NCBI RefSeq assembly: GCF_964204865.1
Contig: NC_135259.1
Span: 18,610,974-18,674,973, forward strand
DNA length: 64,000 bases
Direction: 5' to 3'
Origin: Styela clava
Taxonomy: Eukaryota > Chordata > Ascidiacea > Stolidobranchia > Styelidae
The position numbers and the translations under genes are program-made. Positions within the stretch are counted from its first letter, which is position 1; each line of letters begins with the position of its first letter. The notes beneath the pieces were generated by a model. It did not search any database. It was not told where the DNA came from and worked only from the letters and a program-made list of their open reading frames with translations. Shown here in pieces: positions 39,238 through 50,369 of the stretch.

Positions 39238-42200
39238 ATGGCTAAGGTGAAGATTGTTTCCATGAACGTAAATGGTCTACAACACCATAGATATGAATTG
39301 GACAAATTTATAGAAACGGATAAGCCGAATGTCCTTTGTATACAAGAGGCCCATAAGGTCGACAAGGCCCTCATGACCCAGTGGGCGAATGATAAAAAAT
39401 ATAATATATATTATAATACTCTGGATAGGAATGAAGGTTTCCATACCTCTTACAGGCAAGGCACGTTGATAATGGTTAAAGTTTGTGATACCCTATTGCC
39501 ACCAACTTACACCACACATATCACACATCGGTGCGATAGTATAGAAATAGAAATGGACAAGCGGATCATCAAGATATTCAATGTTTACGCCCCGGCGAAA
39601 AACGGCCCTCATAAAACGGAGTTCTACCAAAATCTCGCCAACATTCTAAGTAATTACTGCGAATCAAATTACTTAATAATAGTCGGAGATTTCAATGCCG
39701 TCCTGGACATTCGTGACGTCACAAATGCCAACAACTTCAAAATGCGACCCCCTGAGAAAATCTTCCGAAAATTCGTCCTACAGAACAATATATTCGATAC
39801 CTACCGTGCAAAATATCCAAACAAACAAATCTATACCTTCCACTTCAAATCGCAAGGACGGAGAATAGACCGGATATATAACTCGGCCAATGTAAATAGC
39901 ATCATTTCGGACATAACCCATATACCCAACACTGTTTCGGATCACATACTATGCCCACAAATTACACTAGAACAAACCAAAAAGGTTCGATGGGGCAAAG
40001 GAACGTGGCGCAATAACACCGCGCTATATAAGGACCCCACGTATATCACCATCATCCAAAATACATATAAAGACGCACTCACGGATATCGAAAACTTTGA
40101 TTACTTGTCGGACTGGTGGGACTATGTGAAAAAGAGGGTTAAAAAACAAACCATTGCCTACTCGAAATTCCGGACACGTGACCACAATAATAGCTTAATG
40201 CAAATTCGAAAAAGATTTGATATACTAATCAATGAGGGGAAAGCGGAAAACATGATCGAAATCAAAAGGCTAAAATCGCAGATCGAGATAATTCAAGATG
40301 AACGAAACAAAAGGGACATACTAATGGCAAAAATGAAAAACCTTGAAGAAGGGGAAAGGCCCACCAAAACCTTTTATGAAAAAATCCGGCGCAGATCTAG
40401 GCAAACAACAATAGAAGAGCTGGTGACAAATGACCAAAATGTACAGACAAATCCCGGGGAGATCATATCAATAGTAGAAAGTTTCTATAAGAACCTATGG
40501 GGCAAAGAGAATATAACGCAAGAACAATACCAAAATCGTTATCTAAACTTAATGGGCTCTTCTAAAATTGCAGATGAGGATAATATTATACTAGAAAGCT
40601 ATATCTCACAAGAAGAGGTATATAGGGCAATAAAATTTATGGGAAACGATAAATCCCCAGGATTTGATGGTCTATCCAAAGAATTCTACCTGACCTTCTG
40701 GAACTCTATTAAAAAGCAATTTACTCAACTTATGAATAACATATTATATTTCGGCCAAATACCAAAATCTGCTACCATAGCGAAAGTTAAATTAGTATAC
40801 AAGAAGGGAGACAAAACAAATTTAAAAAATTGGAGGCCAATCACAACGCTCAATGCAGATTATAAAATCCTATCAAGAATCCTTGTTAAACGATTAGAAC
40901 CAGTACTAAACAAAATCATAAGTCCATCCCAGAAATGCGCACTCAAGCAAAGATGTATGGAAGATGTTCATTATAATATAGACGCTATAATTAGACACTG
41001 CAAAATGAAAAATATCCCCGGATCACTAATAATAATAGACAATCTTAAAGCTTTTGATAGAGTGAATCATGACTTCTTATTTAAAATTTTACATCAAATT
41101 GGACTTGGAAATAGAATCTCAAAAGCAATTAAAAGCATGTATTACGGAATTAAAAGTCAGGTAGATGTAAACGGTAGACTCACGCAGGAAATCGATATAG
41201 GGCAAGGAATTAGGCAAGGATGCCCGTTAAGTATGCTTCTCTACGCCATCAATATAGAGCCCCTAGCAAGATCGGTACAATTAAATGCCAATATACATGG
41301 TATCCAACTGGGGAGATACGAGCATAAACTCGATCAGTTTGCTGATGATATCACGTTCGCAGTTAGAGATCAATTATCTATTACAGAAATCTTTCACGAG
41401 CTAGACAATTTCCATTTAGCAACAGGACAAAAAATAAATAAAGATAAGACCGAAATTCTCTGTATTACAAAAGAATCGCATAATTTAGTGAACAATTCGC
41501 CACATGGGAACTACATAAAACGAAACACCATAATACTTGGAATACAATTTGGAAATATGGACTTAAACAATATGTGGCAGGTAATCGAAAATAAGATGAT
41601 ACGAACCCTAAATTACGTTAAGCTGCGAAACCTCACCTGGTATGGTAAACTGATATCAATCAACTCCATGATTATGTCTGTCATAATCTTCCATACGAGA
41701 GTAAAGAGAATCCCGAAAACGTATATAAAGAAAATCGAGAGTGCGCTGTTTAAGTTCCTCTGGCACCCGCAAAAGATAGAGGCCATTAGCAGAAAATCGC
41801 TACAAAGAATGTGGAACGATGGTGGGATCAATATGATTGATGTTGATGCAAAAATAAAGGCATGTGCAGTGGAAAAAATGAGATACATCGTGGGTAACGA
41901 ACCCCTAACTCAATTTTGGCAAATAGAGGCATTATACTCTTTGGGATCCAGAGTCAAGCAAATCAACAAGGATAGATACACCAACTCAATGCCCCACAGC
42001 AATACTATTCCAGAGCAATGGGCATACATCCTCGACATCTATAAAGAATTGAATTTCTCGCAATCCACCTGGGAGGTTGCAAGACATAAAGACCTGTACA
42101 TGAAATTGAAGAACAACAGAACAGCCAAAGAAAAACAACAGCTGCTGAATGTGAATTGGGAAGAAGCTCACCTATTTAACCATGATTATAAAAATAAGTT

Positions 42201-42720
42201 TACTAACGCGGAACGAATAATCTCGTATCGCATTATAAGAGAGGGGTACATATTCGGCGATCGCTTGAGGGGAATGTCCCTCAGGTATGATGCTCTCGGA
42301 AACTTAAAAATATTAGGCTGCAAATTTTGCAAAGGGCCTGTAGACAATACAGGACATATAATTATAAACTGTAAATCAACGAGGAAATATGCGGTAAAAC
42401 TTTTAAAAATTCTTAACAGCGTACTAAGCAACTCCATCAAAATAACTCTAAAGGAAATATTCTACAATAGTTACAGGGGGCATAACCGAATAGTAGTCAC
42501 CAAATGTTATGTAATATGGAAAAAGAACTTAATTGGCACCAAAATAAGACTGGATATCCAAAATAAATATTTGACCCCTATGGACGATGATATAATTTCA
42601 AAAACAATATCTCACTTTACGCAATTTTTAAACACAATGGAGAACACTTTTACTAACCTTAATTTTCTCGGAATAGTAAATAACTGGAAGGAGATCCTAA
42701 ATGGATATTCAGCTACATAA
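39238..42720 (+). CDS. LINE II ORF2 protein, endonuclease and reverse transcriptase
   Basis: The same 1160-residue protein as LINE I ORF2: APE endonuclease (E37, D151, D211, H236), reverse transcriptase with FADD at 701-704 and C-terminal C-C-H-C finger at 1028-1045. The one substitution noted, at 41607, is silent. Identity at this level implies very recent duplication, ongoing homogenisation or an assembly repeat error. Confidence 0.93.
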   Translation: MAKVKIVSMNVNGLQHHRYELDKFIETDKPNVLCIQEAHKVDKALMTQWANDKKYNIYYNTLDRNEGFHTSYRQGTLIMVKVCDTLLPPTYTTHITHRCDSIEIEMDKRIIKIFNVYAPAKNGPHKTEFYQNLANILSNYCESNYLIIVGDFNAVLDIRDVTNANNFKMRPPEKIFRKFVLQNNIFDTYRAKYPNKQIYTFHFKSQGRRIDRIYNSANVNSIISDITHIPNTVSDHILCPQITLEQTKKVRWGKGTWRNNTALYKDPTYITIIQNTYKDALTDIENFDYLSDWWDYVKKRVKKQTIAYSKFRTRDHNNSLMQIRKRFDILINEGKAENMIEIKRLKSQIEIIQDERNKRDILMAKMKNLEEGERPTKTFYEKIRRRSRQTTIEELVTNDQNVQTNPGEIISIVESFYKNLWGKENITQEQYQNRYLNLMGSSKIADEDNIILESYISQEEVYRAIKFMGNDKSPGFDGLSKEFYLTFWNSIKKQFTQLMNNILYFGQIPKSATIAKVKLVYKKGDKTNLKNWRPITTLNADYKILSRILVKRLEPVLNKIISPSQKCALKQRCMEDVHYNIDAIIRHCKMKNIPGSLIIIDNLKAFDRVNHDFLFKILHQIGLGNRISKAIKSMYYGIKSQVDVNGRLTQEIDIGQGIRQGCPLSMLLYAINIEPLARSVQLNANIHGIQLGRYEHKLDQFADDITFAVRDQLSITEIFHELDNFHLATGQKINKDKTEILCITKESHNLVNNSPHGNYIKRNTIILGIQFGNMDLNNMWQVIENKMIRTLNYVKLRNLTWYGKLISINSMIMSVIIFHTRVKRIPKTYIKKIESALFKFLWHPQKIEAISRKSLQRMWNDGGINMIDVDAKIKACAVEKMRYIVGNEPLTQFWQIEALYSLGSRVKQINKDRYTNSMPHSNTIPEQWAYILDIYKELNFSQSTWEVARHKDLYMKLKNNRTAKEKQQLLNVNWEEAHLFNHDYKNKFTNAERIISYRIIREGYIFGDRLRGMSLRYDALGNLKILGCKFCKGPVDNTGHIIINCKSTRKYAVKLLKILNSVLSNSIKITLKEIFYNSYRGHNRIVVTKCYVIWKKNLIGTKIRLDIQNKYLTPMDDDIISKTISHFTQFLNTMENTFTNLNFLGIVNNWKEILNGYSAT

Positions 42721-43143
42721 CGCAATCCACCATAAACAAAAGCATATCTGCCCAAGTGGACTCTGCAATTTTATCCATTTTTTATGTCGGAAATACCATC
42801 ACATATTAAGCGGACGTGATGAATCGGAAGCTTCACGGTGGATGTCATGCTGTGTGCGTGTTAAGCGTCACGCAGTATGTACGGAAGCCGGGGGGCGGAA
42901 GTTGAGCTATGCTATGCATGGTGCAGACGGAAGCCCTGGGCGAAAGTTATGCTGTGACATACAGTGTATACCGAACCCCGGGGTGGAAGTTTGTGCTGTG
43001 CAATGGCGCGGCAGATACTGAAGCCTCCATAAGTTTATGACTGCTGCTTATGCAGTGGCATGCTTATGAAGCGTTATACCGATATGACACGGATATGACG
43101 TGGCATTAGACACTGATCTGTGCCTTGGAAAATTCTGATCCGC
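42721..43143 (+). other. 3' UTR of LINE II with degenerate repeats
   Basis: Same degenerate repeats as LINE I, at 42825, 42882, 42928, 42971 and 43018. Confidence 0.65.
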
Positions 43144-43171
43144 AAAAAAAAAAAAAAAAAAAAAAAAAAAA
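43144..43171 (+). other. Poly(A) tail of LINE II
   Basis: 28 A residues. Confidence 0.9.
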
Positions 43172-43180
43172 TAAAGAATA
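43172..43180 (+). repeat. Target-site duplication, right (LINE II)
   Basis: TAAAGAATA, followed by the same TATTACTTTAAC as after LINE I. Confidence 0.9.
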
Positions 43181-43387
43181 TATTACTTTAACAAAAACTT
43201 TCCAGAATGTGATTAGTGGGGTTTAACCTGATAATTTATCGATTTAACTGTTGTAGTTGTTAAGGAGGATGATCGTAAAGATGCATGCAAATATGGGAAT
43301 GTCACGAGTACAATAATATAACAGCACAACACTTTCACCTAACTTCAAGTCCGTGTCATTCTTTGAGATTAACGGTTAATAAGACAC

Positions 43388-43461
43388 TGGCCAGTACGGG
43401 GATCGAACCCGCGACATTCGCGTTATTAGCAAGACGCTCTAACCAACTGAGCTAACCGGCC
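43388..43461 (-). tRNA. tRNA-Ile (AAT), anticodon-stem variant
   Basis: U29-C41 mismatch; block II counterpart of 32121. Confidence 0.75.
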
Positions 43462-43908
43462 ATATGTTCTATTGAATATACTCAGCCAATTTCATTAAGA
43501 CTCTTACAGTAATTGTCTTCAAAAAGGAAGTTGTGAAATGTTATTTTTTTAACTAAGAAAGTACTTTTCTCACACGAGTCAAAAGCGCTGATAGGAAAGT
43601 ACTGAAATCGCCATTGGGCTATTCCTTGTGGAAAAGTGGAATTCGTCTAAGCATATAGAGTGAGGGAGAAGTTTTTCATTTGATATTTTAGTCACCATGG
43701 ATTAATTGTGTGAAGAAACAGTAGAGGAACGAGATAGCATCTTTCAGTTACGAAGTACTAAATTCTGTCAGCGACATTTGTTTTTGTAGTATCTGTTTGA
43801 CTCTAGGAAACAGAAATTAAAGATAGACTTGCTATTCCTTAATATTAAATGGATTTCATCCGAGGGAACACACAGATAGAAAGGATTCATTTTTTAAATA
43901 ATAGACAG

Positions 43909-44000
43909 CGTTCCTGGGTGGGCTTGAACCACCAACCTTTCGGTACCCATCAGTATAAAAGGTAACAGCCGAACGCGGTGACCGATTGCGCCACAGAGAC
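43909..44000 (-). tRNA. tRNA-Asn (GTT) with intron, TTTT in intron
   Basis: Intron T4 run, C3-A70 and C13-C22 mismatches. Unlike its counterpart at 32642, the T stem is normal. Confidence 0.75.
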
Positions 44001-44225
44001 CGACACGGACTATGGTTTGTTAATTTGTTTTTATAAAAGATCCGAAATGTCCACTATTTTTTGGTAATCTGCATTAAATTACATTGGTTTTAAATGATTT
44101 TCTCAACACAACAAAACACATAATTTATAAATTTAAGAAAGAATTACATGAAGTATTTAAAATACTGACCTCGAAGACAGCATGGATATTAGTTCAGTGG
44201 AGAGAGTAGGTCATTTCTGCCGATA

Positions 44226-44297
44226 TCCCAGATGAACTAGGCGTTAGGATTTCAGGCTCTCACCCATGCGGCCCGGGTTCTATTCCCGGTCTGGGAA
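44226..44297 (+). pseudogene. tRNA-Glu (CTC) decayed copy
   Basis: Consensus for the decayed locus; following Glu-TTC deleted. Confidence 0.8.
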
Positions 44298-44653
44298 ACT
44301 CTTTATACCAAATATTTTAAATTTTTGATTTCTTTCAGAAGGATCATTAGTGAGGTTTTATATGTCAAATCATTGATTGTTACAGTTGTAAAAGCGACAG
44401 TGACTGGGTAGGTTGTTCGTGAAGAACCATGTGGCCATTACAGTGTCAGCCTAATAATAAATTAATATTGGATAGGAATAGTTTTTCAGTGATATTTCCA
44501 ACATAAAACAAAGATATCAGCTGTATACAGAAGACAGAAGTACATGAAGTATTTCAAATAATGACGAAGAAAACTACGCGGATATTACTTTAGTAGCGCT
44601 ACATTGAGGTAACACCAATTTATTAGATAATACTTCTGCCAAAGTAATCGTAT

Positions 44654-44658
44654 TCCCT
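44654..44658. other. Deletion junction removing Glu-TTC and Ile (block II)
   Basis: Same TCCC/TGATAGG junction as at 33387-33391. Confidence 0.85.
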
Positions 44659-44977
44659 GATAGGAAAGTACTGAAATCGCCATTGGGCTATTCCTTGTGG
44701 AAAAGTGGAATTCGTCTAAGCATATAGAGTGAGGGAGAAGTTTTTCATTTGATATTTTAGTCACCATGGATTAATTGTGTGAAGAAACAGTAGAGGAACG
44801 AGATAGCATCTTTCAGTTACGAAGTACTAAATTCTGTCAGCGACATTTGTTTTTGTAGTATCTGTTTGACTCTAGGAAACAGAAATTAAAGATAGACTTG
44901 CTATTCCTTAATATTAAATGGATTTCATCCGAGGGAACACACAGATAGAAAGGATTCATTTTTTAAATAATAGACAG

Positions 44978-45069
44978 CGTTTCTGGGTGGGCTTGAACCA
45001 CCAACCTTTCGGTACCCATCAGTATAAAAGGTAACAGCCGAACGCGGTGACCGATTGCGCCACAGAGAC
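44978..45069 (-). tRNA. tRNA-Asn (GTT) with intron, TTTT in intron
   Basis: Acceptor 3' strand CAGAAAC (C3-A70 mismatch, pair 4-69 restored to U-A). It also has the intron T4 run and C13-C22. Confidence 0.74.
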
Positions 45070-45294
45070 CGACACGGACTATGGTTTGTTAATTTGTTTT
45101 TATAAAAGATCCGAAATGTCCACTATTTTTTGGTAATCTGCATTAAATTACATTGGTTTTAAATGATTTTCTCAACACAACAAAACACATAATTTATAAA
45201 TTTAAGAAAGAATTACATGAAGTATTTAAAATACTGACCTCGAAGACAGCATGGATATTAGTTCAGTGGAGAGAGTAGGTCATTTCTGCCGATA

Positions 45295-45366
45295 TCCCAG
45301 ATGAACTAGGCGTTAATATTTCAGGCTCTCACCCATGCGGCCCGGGTTCTATTCCCGGTCTGGGAA
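45295..45366 (+). pseudogene. tRNA-Glu (CTC) decayed copy, D-stem variant
   Basis: GTTAATATTTC change, counterpart of 34028. Confidence 0.8.
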
Positions 45367-45722
45367 ACTCTTTATACCAAATATTTTAAATTTTTGATTT
45401 CTTTCAGAAGGATCATTAGTGAGGTTTTATATGTCAAATCATTGATTGTTACAGTTGTAAAAGCGACAGTGACTGGGTAGGTTGTTCGTGAAGAACCATG
45501 TGGCCATTACAGTGTCAGCCTAATAATAAATTAATATTGGATAGGAATAGTTTTTCAGTGATATTTCCATCATAAAACAAAGATATCAGCTGTATACAGA
45601 AGACAGAAGTACATGAAGTATTTCAAATAATGACGAAGAAAACTACGCGGATATTACTTTAGTAGCGCTACATTGAGGTAACACCAATTTATTAGATAAT
45701 ACTTCTGCCAAAGTAATCGTAT

Positions 45723-45794
45723 TCCCAGATGGTCTAGGGGTTAGGATTCCTGGCTTTCACCCAGGCGGCCCGGGTTCGATTCCCGGTCTGGGAA
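45723..45794 (+). tRNA. tRNA-Glu-TTC: tRNA-Glu (TTC)
   Basis: Consensus copy. Confidence 0.94.
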
Positions 45795-46110
45795 ACTTTT
45801 CTTCAAACAAAGATCAGGTAGGTCAGTTTTAGTTTTGAAACGTCAGAAAGATAATGGTGAAGCTTTACTCTTCAGGCTGTATTTCTCGAGTGACTAAAGA
45901 ATATATTACCTTAACAAAAACTTTCCAGAATGTGATTAGTGGGGTTTAACCTGATAATTTATCGATTTAACTGTTGTAGTTGTTAAGGAGGATGATCGTA
46001 AAGATGCATGCAAATATGGGAATGTCACGAGTACAATAATATAACAGCACAACACTTTCACCTAACTTCAAGCCCGTGTCATTCTTTGAGATTAACGGTT
46101 AATAAGACAC

Positions 46111-46184
46111 TGGCCAGTACGGGGATCGAACCCGCGACATTCGCGTTATTAGCACGACGCTCTAACCAACTGAGCTAACCGGCC
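46111..46184 (-). tRNA. tRNA-Ile-AAT: tRNA-Ile (AAT)
   Basis: Consensus copy; Asn deleted from its unit. Confidence 0.92.
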
Positions 46185-46467
46185 ATATGTTCTATTGAAT
46201 ATACTCAGCCAATTTCATTAAGACTCTTACAGTAATTGTCTTCAAAAAGGAAGTTGTGAAATGTTATTTTTTTAACTAAGAAAGTACTTTTCTCACACGA
46301 GTCAAAAGCGCTGATAGGAAAGTACTGAAATCGCCGTTGGGCTATTCCTTGTGGAAAAGTGGAATTCGTCTAAGCATATAGAGTGAGGGAGAAGTTTTTC
46401 ATTTGATATTTTAGTCACCATGGATTAATTGTGTGAAGAAACAGTAGAGGAACGAGATAGCATCTTT

Positions 46468-46477
46468 CAGTTTTTGG
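46468..46477. other. Deletion junction removing Asn (block II)
   Basis: Same CAG/TTTTTGG junction as at 35201-35210. Confidence 0.85.
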
Positions 46478-46638
46478 TAATCTGCATTAAATTACATTGG
46501 TTTCAAATGATTTTCTCAACACAACAAAACACATAATTTATAAATTTAAGAAAGAATTACATGAAGTATTTAAAATACTGACCTCGAAGACAGCATGGAT
46601 ATTAGTTCAGTGGAGAGAGTAGGTCATTTCTGCCGATA

Positions 46639-46710
46639 TCCCAGATGAACTAGGCGTTAGGATTTCAGGCTCTCACCCATGCGGCCCGGGTACTATTCCC
46701 GGTCTGGGAA
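46639..46710 (+). pseudogene. tRNA-Glu (CTC) decayed copy, box B variant
   Basis: GGTACTATTCC box B, counterpart of 35372. Confidence 0.8.
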
Positions 46711-47009
46711 ACTCTTTATACCAAATCATTGATTGTTACAGTTGTAAAAGCGACAGTGACTGGGTAGGTTGTTCGTGAAGAACCATGTGGCCATTACAGT
46801 GTCAGCCTTATAATAAATTAATTTTTGATAGGAATAGTTTTTCAGTGATATTTCCAACATAAAACAAAGATATCAGCTGTATACAGAAGACAGAAGTACA
46901 TGAAGTATTTCAAATAATGACGAAGAAAACTACGCGGATATTACTTCAGTAGCGCTACATTGAGGTAACACCAATTTATTAGATAATACTTCTGCCAAAG
47001 TAATCGTAT

Positions 47010-47081
47010 TCCCCGATGGTCTAGGGGTTAGGATTCCTGGCTTTCACCCAGGCGGCCCGGGTTCGATTCCCGGTCTGGGAA
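47010..47081 (+). tRNA. tRNA-Glu-TTC: tRNA-Glu (TTC), acceptor C5 variant
   Basis: C5-U68 mismatch, counterpart of 35743. Confidence 0.86.
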
Positions 47082-47397
47082 ACTTTTCTTCAAACAAAGA
47101 TCAGGTAGGTCAGTTTTAGTTTTGAAACGTCAGAAAGATAATGGTGAAGCTTTACTCTTTAGGCCGTATTTCTCGAGTGACTAAAGAATATATTACCTTA
47201 ACAAAAACTTTCCAGAATGTGATTAGTGGGGTTTAACCTGATAATTTATCGATTCAACTGTTGTGGTTGTTAAGGAGGATGATCGTAAAGATGCATGCAA
47301 ATATGGGAATGTCACGAGTACAATAATATAACAGCACAACACTTTCACCTAACTTCAAGTCCGTGTCATTCTTTGAGATTAACGGTTAATAAGACAC

Positions 47398-47471
47398 TGG
47401 CCAGTACGGGGATCGAACCCGCGACATTCGCGTTATTAGCAAGACGCTCTAACCAACTGAGCTAACCGGCC
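47398..47471 (-). tRNA. tRNA-Ile (AAT), anticodon-stem variant
   Basis: U29-C41 mismatch. Confidence 0.75.
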
Positions 47472-47918
47472 ATATGTTCTATTGAATATACTCAGCCAAT
47501 TTCATTAAGACTCTTACAGTAATTGTCTTCAAAAAGGAAGTTGTGAAATGTTATTTTTTTAACTAAGAAAGTACTTTTCTCACACGAGTCAAAAGCGCTG
47601 ATAGGAAAGTACTGAAATCGCCATTGGGCTATTCCTTGTGGAAAAGTGGAATTCGTCTAAGCATATAGAGTGAGGGAGAAGTTTTTCATTTGATATTTTA
47701 GTCACCATGGATTAATTGTGTGAAGAAACAGTAGAGGAACGAGATAGCATCTTTCAGTTACGAAGTACTAAATTCTGTCAGCGACATTTGTTTTTGTAGT
47801 ATCTGTTTGACTCTAGGAAACAGAAATTAAAGATAGACTTGCTATTCCTTAATATTAAATGGATTTCATCCGAGGGAACACACAGATAGAAAGGATTCAT
47901 TTTTTAAATAATAGACAG

Positions 47919-48010
47919 CGTTCCTGGGTGGGCTTGAACCACCAACCTTTCGGTACCCATCAGTATAAAAGGTAACAGCCGAACGCGCTGACCGATTGCG
48001 CCACAGAGAC
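47919..48010 (-). tRNA. tRNA-Asn (GTT) with intron, TTTT in intron
   Basis: Has the intron T4 run and C3-A70 mismatch but a normal D stem. Its block I counterpart at 36652 is consensus, so this position differs between blocks. Confidence 0.76.
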
Positions 48011-48234
48011 CGACACGGACTATGGTTTGTTAGTTTGTTTTTATAAAAGATTCGGAATGTCCAATATTTTTTGGTAATCTGCATTAAATTACATTGGTTT
48101 CAAATGATTTTCTCAACACAACAAAACAAATAATTTATAAATTTAAAAAGAATTACATGAAGTATTTAAAATACTGACCTCGAAGACAGCATGGATATTA
48201 GTTCAGTGGAGAGAGTAGGTCATTTCTGCCGATA

Positions 48235-48306
48235 TCCCAGATGAACTAGGCGTTAGGATTTCAGGCTCTCACCCATGCGGCCCGGGTTCTATTCCCGGTC
48301 TGGGAA
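48235..48306 (+). pseudogene. tRNA-Glu (CTC) decayed copy next to LINE III junction
   Basis: Consensus for the decayed locus. Only 16 bases separate it from LINE-derived sequence. Confidence 0.8.
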
Positions 48307-48322
48307 ACTCTTTATACCAAAC

Positions 48323-48430
48323 CACTTTACGCAATTTTTAAACACAATGGAGAACACTTTTACTAACCTTAATTTTCTCGGAATAGTAAATAACTGGAAG
48401 GAGATCCTAAATGGATATTCAGCTACATAA
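48323..48430 (+). pseudogene. ORF2 C-terminal remnant of LINE III
   Basis: Encodes only the last 36 residues of ORF2 plus stop, with no start of its own. It lies beyond the zinc finger, so no functional domain remains. Confidence 0.85.
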
Positions 48431-48851
48431 CGCAATCCACCATAAACAAAAGCATATCTGCCCAAGTGGACTCTGCAATTTTATCCATTTTTTATGTCGG
48501 AAATACCATCACATATTAAGCGGACGTGATGAATCGGAAGCTTCACGGTGGATGTCATGCTGTGTGCGTGTTAAGCGTCACGCAGTATGTACGGAAGCCG
48601 GGGGGCGGAAGTTGAGCTATGCTATGCATGGTGCAGACGGAAGCCCTGGGCGAAAGTTATGCTGTGACATACAGTGTATACCGAACCCCGGGGTGGAAGT
48701 TTGTGCTGTGCAATGGCGCGGCAGATACTGAAGCCTCCATAAGTTTATGACTGCTGCTTATGCAGTGGCATGCTTATGAAGCGTTATACCGATATGACAC
48801 GGATATGACGTGGCATTAGACACTGATCTGTGCCTTGGAAAATTCTGATCC

Positions 48852-48853
<2 letters not shown>

Positions 48854-48882
<29 letters not shown>
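48854..48882 (+). other. Poly(A) tail of LINE III
   Basis: 29 A residues, one more than the other two copies. Confidence 0.9.
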
Positions 48883-48884
<2 letters not shown>

Positions 48885-48891
48885 AAGAATA
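48883..48891 (+). repeat. Right target-site duplication retained by LINE III
   Basis: TAAAGAATA; the left partner has been deleted. Confidence 0.88.
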
Positions 48892-49098
48892 TATTACTTT
48901 AACAAAAACTTTCCAGAATGTGATTAGTGGGGTTTAACCTGATAATTTATCGATTTAACTGTTGTAGTTGTTAAGGAGGATGATCGTAAAGATGCATGCA
49001 AATATGGGAATGTCACGAGTACAATAATATAACAGCACAACACTTTCACCTAACTTCAAGTCCGTGTCATTCTTTGAGATTAACGGTTAATAAGACAC

Positions 49099-49172
49099 TG
49101 GCCAGTACGGGGATCGAACCCGCGACATTCGCGTTATTAGCAAGACGCTCTAACCAACTGAGCTAACCGGCC
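49099..49172 (-). tRNA. tRNA-Ile (AAT), anticodon-stem variant
   Basis: U29-C41 mismatch; block III counterpart of 32121. Confidence 0.75.
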
Positions 49173-49619
49173 ATATGTTCTATTGAATATACTCAGCCAA
49201 TTTCATTAAGACTCTTACAGTAATTGTCTTCAAAAAGGAAGTTGTGAAATGTTATTTTTTTAACTAAGAAAGTACTTTTCTCACACGAGTCAAAAGCGCT
49301 GATAGGAAAGTACTGAAATCGCCATTGGGCTATTCCTTGTGGAAAAGTGGAATTCGTCTAAGCATATAGAGTGAGGGAGAAGTTTTTCATTTGATATTTT
49401 AGTCACCATGGATTAATTGTGTGAAGAAACAGTAGAGGAACGAGATAGCATCTTTCAGTTACGAAGTACTAAATTCTGTCAGCGACATTTGTTTTTGTAG
49501 TATCTGTTTGACTCTAGGAAACAGAAATTAAAGATAGACTTGCTATTCCTTAATATTAAATGGATTTCATCCGAGGGAACACACAGATAGAAAGGATTCA
49601 TTTTTTAAATAATAGACAG

Positions 49620-49711
49620 CGTTCCTGGGTGGGCTTGAACCACCAACCTTTCGGTACCCATCAGTATAAAAGGTAACAGCCGAACGCGGTGACCGATTGC
49701 GCCACAGAGAC
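49620..49711 (-). tRNA. tRNA-Asn (GTT) with intron, TTTT in intron
   Basis: Intron T4 run, C3-A70 and C13-C22 mismatches. Confidence 0.75.
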
Positions 49712-49936
49712 CGACACGGACTATGGTTTGTTAATTTGTTTTTATAAAAGATCCGAAATGTCCACTATTTTTTGGTAATCTGCATTAAATTACATTGGTT
49801 TTAAATGATTTTCTCAACACAACAAAACACATAATTTATAAATTTAAGAAAGAATTACATGAAGTATTTAAAATACTGACCTCGAAGACAGCATGGATAT
49901 TAGTTCAGTGGAGAGAGTAGGTCATTTCTGCCGATA

Positions 49937-50008
49937 TCCCAGATGAACTAGGCGTTAGGATTTCAGGCTCTCACCCATGCGGCCCGGGTTCTATTCCCGG
50001 TCTGGGAA
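49937..50008 (+). pseudogene. tRNA-Glu (CTC) decayed copy
   Basis: Consensus for the decayed locus; following Glu-TTC deleted. Confidence 0.8.
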
Positions 50009-50364
50009 ACTCTTTATACCAAATATTTTAAATTTTTGATTTCTTTCAGAAGGATCATTAGTGAGGTTTTATATGTCAAATCATTGATTGTTACAGTTGT
50101 AAAAGCGACAGTGACTGGGTAGGTTGTTCGTGAAGAACCATGTGGCCATTACAGTGTCAGCCTAATAATAAATTAATATTGGATAGGAATAGTTTTTCAG
50201 TGATATTTCCAACATAAAACAAAGATATCAGCTGTATACAGAAGACAGAAGTACATGAAGTATTTCAAATAATGACGAAGAAAACTACGCGGATATTACT
50301 TTAGTAGCGCTACATTGAGGTAACACCAATTTATTAGATAATACTTCTGCCAAAGTAATCGTAT

Positions 50365-50369
50365 TCCCT
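50365..50369. other. Deletion junction removing Glu-TTC and Ile (block III)
   Basis: Same TCCC/TGATAGG junction as at 33387. Confidence 0.85.

Larger units (their letters stand above)
37522..43171 (+). mobile_element. LINE II, full-length copy duplicated with its flanks
   Basis: Same length (5,650 bp), same poly(A) length (28) and same flanking array as LINE I. The only base difference I noticed is 41607 (C) versus 30340 (A), a silent change in the ORF2 Thr790 codon. Shared flanks show it arose by segmental duplication, not by a second insertion. Confidence 0.92.
37522..48322. repeat. 11,267-bp block II (LINE II plus downstream array)
   Basis: Repeats block I locus for locus up to the Glu-CTC copy at 48235. 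It then jumps into the 3' end of a third LINE, because about 5.56 kb (Glu-TTC and most of the LINE) has been deleted. Confidence 0.87.
48323..48882 (+). mobile_element. LINE III, 5'-deleted 3' remnant
   Basis: Begins within the ORF2 C terminus (matching 31346 onward), keeps the last 36 codons, the 3' UTR repeats and a 29-base poly(A) tail. It is followed by the same TAAAGAATA and flank as LINE I and II. There is no TAAAGAATA at the left end: array sequence (TATACCAAA) joins CACTTTACG directly. It is therefore a duplicated LINE that lost its front by deletion, not a 5'-truncated insertion. Confidence 0.9.

Noticed and set aside
43172-43180. LINE II and LINE III as independent insertions at the same target
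   Set aside because: They share the same flanking array variants (including TATTACTTTAAC) and deletion junctions for several kilobases, so segmental duplication is the simpler account.
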